From assembly GCF_001514205.1 (NCBI RefSeq), contig NZ_KQ948764.1, forward strand, positions 691,882-755,881: a stretch of 64,000 nucleotides of DNA, given 5' to 3'. Shown here piece by piece: positions 36,848-45,820 of the stretch. This DNA comes from Streptomyces griseoruber. GTDB lineage: Bacteria > Actinomycetota > Actinomycetes > Streptomycetales > Streptomycetaceae. Position 1 is the first letter of the stretch. Each line of letters opens with the position of its first letter. Both the position numbers and the translations under genes were made by a program. The notes beneath the pieces were generated by a model, which saw nothing but the letters and a program-made list of their open reading frames with translations, did not search any database and was not told the origin of the DNA.

Positions 36848-39070
36848 TCAGCCGAGCGGGCTCATGGCACCTGACCAGATGCCGTAGGGAACGCTGTCGT
36901 CGGTGGTTCCGGCGATGCCTTCCAGCGGCAGTGGTTCAAGGCTCTTGGTGAGGTCGATGCGGTACACGACGACCGCGGTGGACACCTTCTCGGCGGTGCC
37001 GACGTACCAGGAGGCGGTGTCCTTGTCGGTGGTGCCGGCCTTGCCGGCCGGGGCGGACCCGGACGCGGGCACGTCGGACGGGTGGGCGGTGCGGAAGGAG
37101 TCGGTGAGCGCGGAGGTGACCTCCTCGGCCACCTCGGCGCGCATCGCCCGCTTGGGCTTGGGGGTGTCCAGGACGACCTGGGAGCCGTTCCTGGTGATCT
37201 TCCGCACCGAGTACGGCTCGGTGTGCCTGCCGTCCGCGGCGAAGGTGGAGTAGCCGCTCGCCATCCGGATCGCGCTGGGCGTGGAGCTGCCCAGGGACAG
37301 CGCGGGCACCTGGGCGCCGATGCTGGACGCCAGGAAGCCGGAGGCCTCCGCGGTCTCGCGCACCTTGTCCAGGCCGGTGTCCATGCCGAGCTGCATGAAC
37401 GGCGTGTTCACCGACAGCTCCAGCGCGCGGTGCAGGGAGATCTGCCCGTAGGACCTGCCCCCGTCGTTCTCGGCGGCGACCCGTTTGCCGCTGCGGTCCC
37501 AGTAGTAGCCCTCGGGGGTGGTCAGCAGGACCTTGTCGTTGCCGTTGTAGAGCGACTCGCCGGTGACTTCGGCGGCGTCCCCGTCGTCACGGGTCTTGTG
37601 GATGCCGTTCTCCAGCCCCGCGGCGTAGACGAAGGGCAGGAAGGCGGAGCCGGCCGGGACGGTGGTGGCGTTGGACTCGTTGTAGCCCTGCGTACGGTGG
37701 TCCGGGCCGCCGTAGACGGCGAGGATCCGTCCGTCGGAGGCGACCGAGGCGGCGCCGTAGTGGGCGGCCTTCGCCTTCTTCGGCTCGTCCTCGAGGGCCT
37801 TCTTGCGGGCGTCGGTGACGGCCTTGGTCAGCTCGTCCTCGCGCTTCTTGTCGAAGGTGGTGTAGACCTGGTAGCCGCCCAGGTCGAAGTCCTTGTCGGA
37901 GATGCCCCCGGCCTTCTTGGCGTACTGGGAGGCGAGCTCCACCAGGTAGTCGCTCTGCTCACCGGTGTCGTACAGCGGGTTGCTCTTCAGCGGCTCGGGG
38001 AACTTCGTGTACTTGGCCCGCTCGGCCTTCGTCAGCTTGCCGATCTCGACCATCCGGTCCAGGGTCCACCGCCAGCGCTCGACGGCACGGGCGCGGTTGG
38101 CGCTGGACAGGGTCGGGTCGTACAGGCCGGCGCCCTTGAGCAGGGAGGCGAGGAACGCGGCCTCGCTGGCGTTGAGCTCGCCGACGTCCTTGCCGTAGTA
38201 GGCCTGGGCGGCGCGCTGGATGCCGTAGGTGCCGCGGCCGAACCAGCTGGTGTTGAGGTAGCCCTCGAGGATGTCGTCCTTGCTCATCTGGTTGTCCAGC
38301 TTGAGGGAGATCATCGCCTCGGTGAACTTGCGGCCGATCGTCTGTTCCTGGTTCAGGTAGACGTTCTTGACGTACTGCTGCGTGATCGTCGAGCCGCCCT
38401 GGGTGTCGCCCTGGCCGATGGTGCGGAACAGGGCGCGGCTGATGCCCTTGACCGAGATGCCGGGGTCGCTGTAGAAGCTCGCGTTCTCGGCGGCGAGGAC
38501 CGCCCAGCGGACGTCCTCGGGGATGTCCTTCAGCGGCATCGCCTGCCGCTGCACCCAGCCGGTGCGGGCCATGGGCGTGCCGTCGGACCAGAAGAACACG
38601 TTGTCCTGCTGGGTGGCGTAGGAGTTGAGGTTCTCCGGGATGTCGGTGGCCGCGTAGGCGACGACGAGGAGGAAGGTGCTCAGGCCCAGGGACGCGAAGA
38701 AGCCCCCCAGGCACTGCCGCCAGGAGGGTATCCAGCGCCGCCAGTCGGTACGGCCGGGGCGCGGGTACTGCGGGCGGAGCCTGCGGACGTAGGGAGTGAC
38801 ACGAGTCACATAGGGACCCAGTACCGCGACAAGGGGGGCCAAACGCGATCGCAAAACCATGGATATTCGGGCAAACAGGGAGGGGCGTGGGGCTTTGCGG
38901 CGATTCCCCGAAGTACGCGCTTTCTCCGAACTCCCCGAAGTGTCGGGCACTTTGGGAATGTCCGACATCCGCAGCTGCATGGTCTCGTCCGCCCGGAAAG
39001 CAGCGGGGATCTTCAACTGCATGGTTTCGTCCGGCCTTTGGGGCTCCTCCCCCTGCCCCACCTGGTCCAC
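36848..39070 (-). CDS. Class A penicillin-binding protein with degenerate transpeptidase motifs
   Basis: The 740-residue protein has a cytoplasmic N-terminus containing two DETMQL motifs, one membrane helix (GGFFASLGLSTFLLVVAYAA), a GT51 glycosyltransferase domain (LAAENASFYSDPG, GGSTITQQYVKN, ILEGYLNTSWFG) and a transpeptidase domain. In the latter the nucleophile region reads VPAGSAFLPF, so the SxxK lysine is Leu. SVN (ELSVNTPF) is present, and KTG appears as KAG (GKAGTTDKDT). The glycosyltransferase looks intact, but acylation by penicillin or donor peptide may be lost. GTG 39070 follows GGAGGGAG. It leads a same-strand cluster with deacetylase-like and amidase-like genes. Confidence 0.9.
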   Translation of the reverse strand: MDQVGQGEEPQRPDETMQLKIPAAFRADETMQLRMSDIPKVPDTSGSSEKARTSGNRRKAPRPSLFARISMVLRSRLAPLVAVLGPYVTRVTPYVRRLRPQYPRPGRTDWRRWIPSWRQCLGGFFASLGLSTFLLVVAYAATDIPENLNSYATQQDNVFFWSDGTPMARTGWVQRQAMPLKDIPEDVRWAVLAAENASFYSDPGISVKGISRALFRTIGQGDTQGGSTITQQYVKNVYLNQEQTIGRKFTEAMISLKLDNQMSKDDILEGYLNTSWFGRGTYGIQRAAQAYYGKDVGELNASEAAFLASLLKGAGLYDPTLSSANRARAVERWRWTLDRMVEIGKLTKAERAKYTKFPEPLKSNPLYDTGEQSDYLVELASQYAKKAGGISDKDFDLGGYQVYTTFDKKREDELTKAVTDARKKALEDEPKKAKAAHYGAASVASDGRILAVYGGPDHRTQGYNESNATTVPAGSAFLPFVYAAGLENGIHKTRDDGDAAEVTGESLYNGNDKVLLTTPEGYYWDRSGKRVAAENDGGRSYGQISLHRALELSVNTPFMQLGMDTGLDKVRETAEASGFLASSIGAQVPALSLGSSTPSAIRMASGYSTFAADGRHTEPYSVRKITRNGSQVVLDTPKPKRAMRAEVAEEVTSALTDSFRTAHPSDVPASGSAPAGKAGTTDKDTASWYVGTAEKVSTAVVVYRIDLTKSLEPLPLEGIAGTTDDSVPYGIWSGAMSPLG

Positions 39071-39311
39071 TACGCGTCTCCCTCCGCACCTTCGTATTGC
39101 TCGCACAGGCAGACGTACAGACGTACGAGGGTCTGACATGGTTGCCGTGGACTCGGCTGCAAACCCTGAATCCCCCCGACCTCGCGGTTCATCGCGGCAC
39201 CCTCAAATTACCAGCGCCCTTCGCAAATTCTCCACATAAGAAATCGACAGACGTGAACAGAAGCAGAACTCCGGTGGGGTCTGCCCGGCATATGAGGATT
39301 AACCTGTCGCC

Positions 39312-39530
39312 ATGCCTCGCTACGAGTACCGCTGCCGGACCTGCGGCGACACATTCGAACTGAGCCGTCCGATGGCGGAGTCCGCCGCCCCCGCCGCCTG
39401 CCCGGCGGGCCACGACGACACCGTGAAGCTGCTGTCAGCCGTCGCCGTCGGCGGCACGGCGAACGCCCCCGCGCCCAGGGCGGGCGGCGGGGGCGGAGGC
39501 GGCTGCTGCGGCGGAGGCTGCTGCTCCTGA
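39312..39530 (+). CDS. FmdB-family zinc-ribbon protein
   Basis: A 72-residue protein beginning MPRYEYRCRTCGDTFELSRPM, the FmdB signature in which the first CxxC belongs to a zinc ribbon; the second pair appears as a single Cys plus His (ACPAGHDDT). The C-terminus is a Gly-rich tail ending in CCGGGCCS, typical of actinobacterial members. The role is regulatory or unknown. ATG 39312 starts the signature. It is divergent from the PBP gene and convergent with the ter-associated HAD gene. Confidence 0.85.
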   Translation: MPRYEYRCRTCGDTFELSRPMAESAAPAACPAGHDDTVKLLSAVAVGGTANAPAPRAGGGGGGGCCGGGCCS

Positions 39531-39533
39531 CCG

Positions 39534-40346
39534 CTACCGGGGTCCTCGGACCGCCTTCAGGAACTCCCGCAGGATGCGCTCCCCGGCAAGGACGCCCCGC
39601 TCGGGCAGGGCGGTGATCCCGGGGGCCGTCCACTCCGTGTCGGCCAGCTCGCCGTGGCCCGGCCGCCAGCCGCGGTCCACGGCCAGCAGCAGATCGGCGT
39701 CGAGCAGGGAGTCCCCGGCACCCAGGGCCAGCTCGGCGCCGGTGCGCCGGGCCACCTCGCGCACGGCCGCGCTCTTCGTCAGCGGCTTCGGCACGGCGTA
39801 GATCTTGCGGCCCTGCAGCGACACCGTCCAGCCCCGGTTCTCCGCCCAGGCCGCCAGCTCCTTCACCCACTCCTCGGGCAGCAGCTCGCGCTCCACGACG
39901 AGATAGGCGAACAGGTCCTCGGCGACCCGGTGCTTGCGCACCCACAGCGGGTCGGCGGTGGCCTCCAGATGCGCGCGGACCTCGTCCAGGGGCGCGCACT
40001 GCTCCGCCAGCCGCGCGAGCACCCCCGCGTGCCAGTCCTGGTCGGTGACCCCGTCGACCAGGATGTGACCGCCGTTGGCGCAGATCGCGTACTTCGGGGC
40101 CGGCCCCGGGAGATTGATCCGCAGATACTGCTTGCGCGTCCGGGTGGTCGTCGGCGTGAACACCGCCGCGTCCCCGAGGTCGGTGAGCAGCCCGGCCGCC
40201 GTCTCCGTCATGAACGACAGCGGCCTTGCCTCGTGCACCTCCACGCACAGCAGCCGGGGCGCCCGCGCGTCCGGCATGGTCAGCGCCAGCGCCGCCGACG
40301 AGTAGATCAGCGTCCGGTCGAGGTCGCTCGCCACCAGCACGGCCAT
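39534..40346 (-). CDS. HAD-family hydrolase of the ter-associated biosynthetic operon
   Basis: The 270-residue protein is a Cof/MPGP-like HAD phosphatase. Motif I is LVASDLDRTLIYSS, a cap region follows, and motif IV is ELALGAGDSLLDADLL. It belongs to the group linked to TerD, CitE-like and PRTase-TRSP-StiP genes, predicted by comparative genomics (Anantharaman, Iyer and Aravind) to process a nucleoside-like metabolite in the ter stress response. ATG 40346 overlaps the stop of the PRTase fusion by one base, so translation is coupled. The exact substrate is unknown. Confidence 0.85.
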   Translation of the reverse strand: MAVLVASDLDRTLIYSSAALALTMPDARAPRLLCVEVHEARPLSFMTETAAGLLTDLGDAAVFTPTTTRTRKQYLRINLPGPAPKYAICANGGHILVDGVTDQDWHAGVLARLAEQCAPLDEVRAHLEATADPLWVRKHRVAEDLFAYLVVERELLPEEWVKELAAWAENRGWTVSLQGRKIYAVPKPLTKSAAVREVARRTGAELALGAGDSLLDADLLLAVDRGWRPGHGELADTEWTAPGITALPERGVLAGERILREFLKAVRGPR

Positions 40347-42826
40347 CAGAGTGCCACCGCCTTGCCGTCGGCGCCGGTCGCCCCGCGCGTGTACTTCGGA
40401 TGGATCAGCCCCACACAGGTGTACGGCAGCTCGCCGACCTCCTCCACGGGCACCCCTCTCTGCTCCGCCAGGAGCCGTACGTGGTCCAGGTCGGCGCCCG
40501 CCCCGGCCCGCGCCAGGATCTTCCAGGGAACCCGGCGCAGCAGCACCCGGGTGGTCTCGCCGACACCCGGCTTGACCAGGTTCACATCGTGGATGCCGTA
40601 CTCCTCGCTGATCCGCTCGACGGCCGCCCAGCCCTCCCAGGTGGGCGTACGGTCGCTCGCGAGCAGCTCCTTCACCGCGGCGGCCACCGCCTCCGCGACC
40701 TCGCCGAAGCGGGCGGCGACGGCGTCCAGGAAGGCCACGGAGACATCCGCGCCGGCCAGCTCCCGGTAGAACTTCGCGCCGTGGAAGTCGTCCGGACCGA
40801 CCAGGTCGGCCCGCAGGACCGTCCGCGAGATCAGTCCCGAGACCGTCGAGTTCAGGCACGCCGAGGGGATCAGGAAGTCCTCGCGGGTGCCGTACGTCCG
40901 CACGCACGAGCCCGGGTCCGCCAGCACCGCGATCTCCGCGTCGAACCCGGCCGCGCCGCCCGCCGCCTCGAACTCCTCGATCGCCGCGGCCAGCTCCCGG
41001 GTGATGGCGCCCTTGCCGGTCCAGCCGTCCACGAACACCACGTCCCGCGGGTCGTGGTGGGCGGCCAGCCAGCGCAGCGCGTTGGCGTCGATGCCCCGGC
41101 CGCGCACGATCGACACGGCGTAGTGCGGCAGGTCGAGACCGTGGCGGAACTGGGCCCAGCGGCGCATCAGGACGCCCACGGGGGTGCCGGCGCGGGCGAG
41201 GGAGACCAGGACGGGGCGGGGCGAGCGTTCGGCGATCACCGTCTCCGTGACCACCCCGACCGCCTGCGCGATGCGCGCGGCCGACGTCTCCAGCGCCGCC
41301 TGGAACAGCTCCTGGTACTGCTCGCTCGGCTGGTACTCGACCGGCAGCGACTCGGCGTAGTGCGCGCCGCCGCTCTGGATGGCCTCCTCCCGCTCCTCGG
41401 TCGGTGCCTCCAGCGTCACGTCCGAGAGGTCCTGGAGCAGCCAGCCGACCTCCTCGGGCGCGTACGAGGAGAAGGCGGGGCCGCGGAGGGGCTCGGGCAG
41501 CATGGGGGGCCTTTCGGGGACGTACGACGGGATGACCGCCAGGACCACGTGCGGGGTGTGTGCGGCGAGCTGTGCCAGCAGGCCGTCGGGGGCGTGCAGC
41601 GCGGGGGTGTCGGCGGCCGAGTCGACGACGGCCACCACGGCGTCGAAGCCGGCGCCCGCGACGTTGTAGGCGTACCGGTCGCCGGGGCCGTCGGCCGGGT
41701 CGTCGTGCGCGGGGAAGGTGAGGCGGCTGCGGATGGCGTAGCCCGGGTCGTCGACGGCGAGGACGGGGGAGCGGGTGGTGGTGCTGTAGCGGATCTCGGC
41801 GGTCACGCTCCGCTCCAGCTCGCAGGCCAGGCGGAGGGGGGCGTACATCAGCTCCTCGAAGCCGAGGATGTGCACGCGGTGCGCGTCTTCCGGCAGTGCT
41901 TGTGCGAGGCGGACGGCCATCGCGGGGAGTGCGGCTTCCAGTTGTATTCGGTGCTCGGGGGTGAAGCCGTGGCGTCCGCCGTCAGGGACGCTCTGGGGCC
42001 AGTCGAGGTCTACTCGGGTGTGGGGCGGGTGCGGGTGCGTGGGGGCTGGTCGCGCCCACGCGGCGGTGGCCGCAGAGTCAACCCGGCCCCGCGCCCCTGG
42101 GGGGTTGCGGTCGAACCTCGCCACAAGGTCCTGGCCCTTTTCCAGAACACCCTCGGGGAGTCGTACCGTGCCCGAAGCCGTCGCCACCAGATCGACGCGC
42201 GCGCCGATCTCCCCCGCGAACGCCTCCAGACGGCCCGCGTCCTGCGGGGACCTCATGTCCACCAGGGCGACCACCACGTAGCGGCCCCGCGGGTAGCGGT
42301 CGTGCAGGTCCCTGATCGTGTTCATGATGGTGTTGCCCGTGGAGAACTCGTCGTCGACCAGGACCAGGGGGCCGGTGCCGACCAGCAGGGTCGCGTCCTC
42401 CGGGAGCAGCAGGTGGGACGTCGCGTGGGAGTGGGACTCCTCGAAGCCGCCCGCCCGGGCGACGCCCGCGACCGGGCGGCGGGTCGAGTGCAGGTAGGGG
42501 GCCGTACCGAGGCCGTCGGCGACCGAGTGGCCGAGGCCGGTGGCGGTCTCCGCGTAGCCCAGGACGACCGCCCGGTCGCTGTCCGCCTCGCCGAGCAGCT
42601 CCCGCACCCTGCGGCCGAGTGCGAGACCGTGGCCGTACACCACGGACGGGGACTGCGGGACGTGCTTGCCCAGCACGTGGGACACCAGCAGATGGGCCCG
42701 CTTGGGGTTGCGGCGCAGGGCCAGTCCCAGCATCTCCTTCAGCGTGTCGTCCCCCGCGATCCCGACCCCGAGCCGCTCGGCGACCCAGCTGCCGGACCAG
42801 ACCCCGTTGTTCACTGCGTTGTTCAT
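40346..42826 (-). CDS. PRTase - TRSP - StiP fusion protein of the ter module
   Basis: One 826-codon frame joins three domains usually carried by two genes. Residues about 30-230 are an orotate-like phosphoribosyltransferase with PRPP loop VLVDDEFSTGNTIMNTI (about 155). Residues about 285-415 are the TRSP domain, ending near AVIPSYVPERPP. Residues about 440-826 are the StiP/PRTase_1 region (YQPSEQYQELFQAAL, SLARAGTPVGVLMRR, VFVDGWTGKGAITREL). An internal ATG at 41503 could begin a separate StiP, but no stop or strong ribosome site separates them. It is likely to make or recycle a ribosylated metabolite with the HAD and CitE-like neighbours. Confidence 0.85.
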   Translation of the reverse strand: MNNAVNNGVWSGSWVAERLGVGIAGDDTLKEMLGLALRRNPKRAHLLVSHVLGKHVPQSPSVVYGHGLALGRRVRELLGEADSDRAVVLGYAETATGLGHSVADGLGTAPYLHSTRRPVAGVARAGGFEESHSHATSHLLLPEDATLLVGTGPLVLVDDEFSTGNTIMNTIRDLHDRYPRGRYVVVALVDMRSPQDAGRLEAFAGEIGARVDLVATASGTVRLPEGVLEKGQDLVARFDRNPPGARGRVDSAATAAWARPAPTHPHPPHTRVDLDWPQSVPDGGRHGFTPEHRIQLEAALPAMAVRLAQALPEDAHRVHILGFEELMYAPLRLACELERSVTAEIRYSTTTRSPVLAVDDPGYAIRSRLTFPAHDDPADGPGDRYAYNVAGAGFDAVVAVVDSAADTPALHAPDGLLAQLAAHTPHVVLAVIPSYVPERPPMLPEPLRGPAFSSYAPEEVGWLLQDLSDVTLEAPTEEREEAIQSGGAHYAESLPVEYQPSEQYQELFQAALETSAARIAQAVGVVTETVIAERSPRPVLVSLARAGTPVGVLMRRWAQFRHGLDLPHYAVSIVRGRGIDANALRWLAAHHDPRDVVFVDGWTGKGAITRELAAAIEEFEAAGGAAGFDAEIAVLADPGSCVRTYGTREDFLIPSACLNSTVSGLISRTVLRADLVGPDDFHGAKFYRELAGADVSVAFLDAVAARFGEVAEAVAAAVKELLASDRTPTWEGWAAVERISEEYGIHDVNLVKPGVGETTRVLLRRVPWKILARAGAGADLDHVRLLAEQRGVPVEEVGELPYTCVGLIHPKYTRGATGADGKAVAL

Positions 42827-42850
42827 GCGTCCCTAGAGAGTGAGGTGGTT

Positions 42851-44017
42851 TCAGCCGGGAATGCCGGCGGCGAGCAGGTCGACGAAGCTGACGTCCTCGT
42901 TGGCCACACCGAAGACCTCGGCCCGGAGCATGGTGCGCTCGGCCCAGGCGCGGTGCGGCTTCACCTCGTTCATCTTGTTCGTGTACTGGGACCTGAGCAC
43001 ACCCCCGCCGCCGCGTTCCGGCCGCAGGATGTCCGCCGCGTCGCTGTACTCCTCGTGACTGACGACGGACAGCGCGTGCACGGCCGGGACGTGCGAGGGG
43101 TGGATGCAGGTCTTGCCGAGCAGACCGTTGGCCTGGTCGAGGGAGATCTCGCGCAGCAGCCCGTCCATGGCGTGCTCGATCAGTCTCTCGCGCAGCTCCA
43201 CGGCCTGTCCCTCCAGGAAGGGGCTGTGCCGCAGCATCGGCTTGAACATGCGCTCCGGGACCCGGAAGTACTCCCACACCGGCCCGGTCACGGTGAACCC
43301 GGTGCCGTCGGCGCGGCCCAGCATGTTCACCACGTCGGCGATCACGGAGGCGACGATCTGGACGTCGTAGGCGGTCATGTCGGGCGCCCGGCGCAGACCG
43401 TACGAGGAGCAGAAGTCGGTCACTCCGAGGCGGAGCGCCAGTACCCGGCCCCGGTACTTGTCGACCGCGCGGGCGATGCCCTCCAGGGCGTCCACCCGGG
43501 ACTCCCGGTACATCAGCTCGGGGGTCTCCAGGACCGGCATGCCGAAGAGGCGGCGGCCGCTCGCGTGCTCGGCGGCGGCGAGGGCCTCCAGGAAGGGGAT
43601 GCCGCGCTCCTCGGTGAACTTCGGGAACACGAACCCGCTCAGCAGGCCGGTGTGCGGGCCGAGGCGGCGGACCAGGTCGGGGATCTGCTCGGGTGTGCGC
43701 ACCCGGATGAACAGCAGCGGCCGGTCCAGATCGGCGCGTCCCGCGAGGTCGGCGAACTGGCGGACGAGGTTCTCCTCGCCCGCCGGGACGTCCTCGTCGC
43801 CGATGGAGTCCTCCAGGCACAGCACCATCGAGACCACGCCGCGCCCGGTCTGCTTGACGATGTCGTCGGCCAGCTGGGGCCGGGTGGCCGGACTGTAGAG
43901 CGTGGCCCCCAGGGCCGCGGAGAGCAGCCTGGCCGGGGAGTCGGCGTCGAAGACGCAGGGCTCCCGGTGGAAGAGACGCTGCCGCACCTCGGGGGCGAGG
44001 TGCCCGAAATGACGCAT
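42851..44017 (-). CDS. CitE-like HpcH/HpaI aldolase/lyase of the ter module
   Basis: A 388-residue TIM-barrel lyase of the citrate-lyase beta family. Motifs include SMVLCLEDSIGDEDVP (Glu/Asp that bind Mg2+), LLFIRVRTPEQIPDL, GFVFPKF, FGMPVLETPELMYRES and GKTCIHPSHVPAV. It would cleave or form a C-C bond in an acyl- or keto-acid-like intermediate. It is the first gene of a minus-strand operon followed 24 bp later by the PRTase-TRSP-StiP fusion and then the HAD gene, and is divergent from a terD gene. This is the set described for ter-dependent systems. ATG 44017 begins the conserved RHFGHL sequence. Confidence 0.87.
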   Translation of the reverse strand: MRHFGHLAPEVRQRLFHREPCVFDADSPARLLSAALGATLYSPATRPQLADDIVKQTGRGVVSMVLCLEDSIGDEDVPAGEENLVRQFADLAGRADLDRPLLFIRVRTPEQIPDLVRRLGPHTGLLSGFVFPKFTEERGIPFLEALAAAEHASGRRLFGMPVLETPELMYRESRVDALEGIARAVDKYRGRVLALRLGVTDFCSSYGLRRAPDMTAYDVQIVASVIADVVNMLGRADGTGFTVTGPVWEYFRVPERMFKPMLRHSPFLEGQAVELRERLIEHAMDGLLREISLDQANGLLGKTCIHPSHVPAVHALSVVSHEEYSDAADILRPERGGGGVLRSQYTNKMNEVKPHRAWAERTMLRAEVFGVANEDVSFVDLLAAGIPG

Positions 44018-44202
44018 AAAACTCCCCCGTGTTGCAGGTCAGGCTGTGGATTCCGGATGAGGTGGCCGGTAATAGTACGTAGAAGTCCATGTCAGGGGTT
44101 CCCGCCGGGCATGAATTTCAGGTAACTCGCCCGTGTGGGTTCCGCTGTGTGTCCGTGTACCCCGCGTTGTCGTGATCAGGACCGAGAGGGCAGGATGACC
44201 GC

Positions 44203-44949
44203 ATGACGCACGCGATGCTGAAGGGGTCCAACGTCCCGCTCAAGGCAACCACGGTACGCGCTGTACTGCGCTGGACGCCCGGGCAAGGGGTGCCGGACGT
44301 CGATGCCTCCGCGCTGCTCCTCGGTCCCGACGGCCGCGTGCGCTCCGACGAGGACTTCGTCTTCTACAACCAGCCCCGGCACCCTTCCGGGAAGGTCTGG
44401 CGGCTCGGCAAGAAGCGGGGCGCCGAGGGCCTCACCGACACCATCCAGACAGATCTGGCCGGTGTCGAGCCCGGCGTCAGTCAGATTCTCCTGGTCGCTT
44501 CGGCGGACGGCGTCGCCTTCGACACCGTACGGTCGCTCAGCATCCTGCTGTACGACGCGGCCACCGACGGTGACCCGATCGCCACGTTCGACATCCGCCC
44601 CGAGACGGGCGAGGAGACCGCGCTGATCTGCGGCGAGCTGTACCGCCGCGGCGAGGGCTGGAAGTTCCGCGCCCTGGGCGAGGGCTACTCCAACGGCCTC
44701 AAGGGCCTGGCGACGGACTTCGGCATCTCGGTGGACGAGTCGGAGGAGGCGGCCGGCACCGCGGACCCCGCCCCGCTCCCGCCCGGCCCGAGCCTCTCCC
44801 AGCCCCTCCCGCCGGAGCAGCCCACCGCGCAGGTTCCCCAGCAGCAGCCGGCCTACGGCTACCCGAACAACCTCCCGACGCATGGTTATGCGTACCCGGA
44901 CGGTTCCTTCCAGCTGCCGCCGCAGGGGCCACAGTTCATCGGACGGTGA
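44203..44949 (+). CDS. TerD-family protein with a proline/glutamine-rich tail
   Basis: A 248-residue protein. Residues 1-180 are a TerD beta-sandwich: [32 protein letters not shown], and [21 protein letters not shown], with acidic residues that bind Ca2+ in TerD. The last 65 residues form a Pro/Gln/Tyr-rich disordered tail ending QFIGR, absent from the other TerD proteins here. The tail may anchor it to other proteins or to the membrane. It is divergent from the CitE-like operon with a shared promoter region of about 185 bp. Its stop faces the convergent TerD-like gene. Confidence 0.88.
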   Translation: MTHAMLKGSNVPLKATTVRAVLRWTPGQGVPDVDASALLLGPDGRVRSDEDFVFYNQPRHPSGKVWRLGKKRGAEGLTDTIQTDLAGVEPGVSQILLVASADGVAFDTVRSLSILLYDAATDGDPIATFDIRPETGEETALICGELYRRGEGWKFRALGEGYSNGLKGLATDFGISVDESEEAAGTADPAPLPPGPSLSQPLPPEQPTAQVPQQQPAYGYPNNLPTHGYAYPDGSFQLPPQGPQFIGR

Positions 44950-44968
44950 GGAGTCGCTCGCGCACGCG

Positions 44969-45706
44969 CTACTTCTCCGCCTTGGTCTTGTAGCCCCGAC
45001 CCCACTGCAACCCCCACCCGTACAGCCGGTCCAGCTCGGCCTGGAAGCCGTACACGAACCGCACCTCCCGCCGCACCAGCAGCTCCCCCTTCACGTTCTC
45101 GATCATCACCACCGCGCACGACCGGGCCTGCGGATGCCGCTCGTCGAGACCTATCTCGATCCGCGGCCCGTTGCTGGGATACAAGGTCACCATCGCGTGC
45201 GTCCGGTCGAACGCCGGCGTCTGGTCGTAGATGTACACGAACACCAGAAGCCGCTTGATGTCGTCCCGGTGGTCGAGGTTGACGTACATCGTCTCCCCCG
45301 ACGCCGACCCGAACCGGTCGTCCCCGCTGAGCTTGACGTACGGCGGTGCGTTGACGTCCCCCAGCAGCCCGCCCAGCGGCTGTACGACCCCTTTCGTGCC
45401 GTCGGCCAGCTCGTACAGGCATCCCAGGTCGAGGTCGACGTTGACCATGCTCTGGCTGTGCCCGATGACCTCCGGCGGTTTGAGCGCCTTGAAGGGGTGC
45501 CGCAGCAGACTCTCCCGCTGGGGCCCGCCGATGTCCGAGGTCCGCATCCGCCAGGTCAGGTTGACCCGCAGGTTCCCCGTGGCCGCGCCCTGTTTGGTCA
45601 GGGAGACATAGTGATGCCGCTTGGTCAGTTCGATCGCGTTGGTCGCCGCGCTGCCCGAGTCGAACTCGGCCGTACGGCTGCCCAGAAGCCCGTCGAAGAA
45701 TCCCAT
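44969..45706 (-). CDS. TerD-superfamily protein
   Basis: A 245-residue soluble beta-rich protein. The N-terminus is MGFFDGLLGSRTAEFDSGSA, and the conserved core has NAIELTKRHHYVSLTKQG, VNVDLDLGCLYELADGTKG, TMYVNLDHRDDIKRLLVFVYIYD and a terminal VYGFQAELDRLYGWGLQW. The pattern matches the Streptomyces Tellurium-resistance-like group related to TerD. A Ca2+-binding or stress-sensing role is assumed by family. ATG 45706 starts the first conserved motif after a GGGGGCGGG site. It lies downstream of the TerC-like gene on the same strand. Confidence 0.75.
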   Translation of the reverse strand: MGFFDGLLGSRTAEFDSGSAATNAIELTKRHHYVSLTKQGAATGNLRVNLTWRMRTSDIGGPQRESLLRHPFKALKPPEVIGHSQSMVNVDLDLGCLYELADGTKGVVQPLGGLLGDVNAPPYVKLSGDDRFGSASGETMYVNLDHRDDIKRLLVFVYIYDQTPAFDRTHAMVTLYPSNGPRIEIGLDERHPQARSCAVVMIENVKGELLVRREVRFVYGFQAELDRLYGWGLQWGRGYKTKAEK

Positions 45707-45820
45707 TCCCGCCCCCACGTTTCTCGCACGACATAACGGCGGGGCGGCCGTGGAGGACAGCGTCCCTCATCGACCGCCCCGCTCAGAGCGTTCCTCGGCG
45801 CAACCCGGTTCACACCGTGC

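Noticed and set aside
41503..41503. Separate StiP gene starting at internal ATG
   Set aside because: There is no upstream stop codon and only a weak AAGG, so the continuous fused frame was preferred, with the alternative noted.
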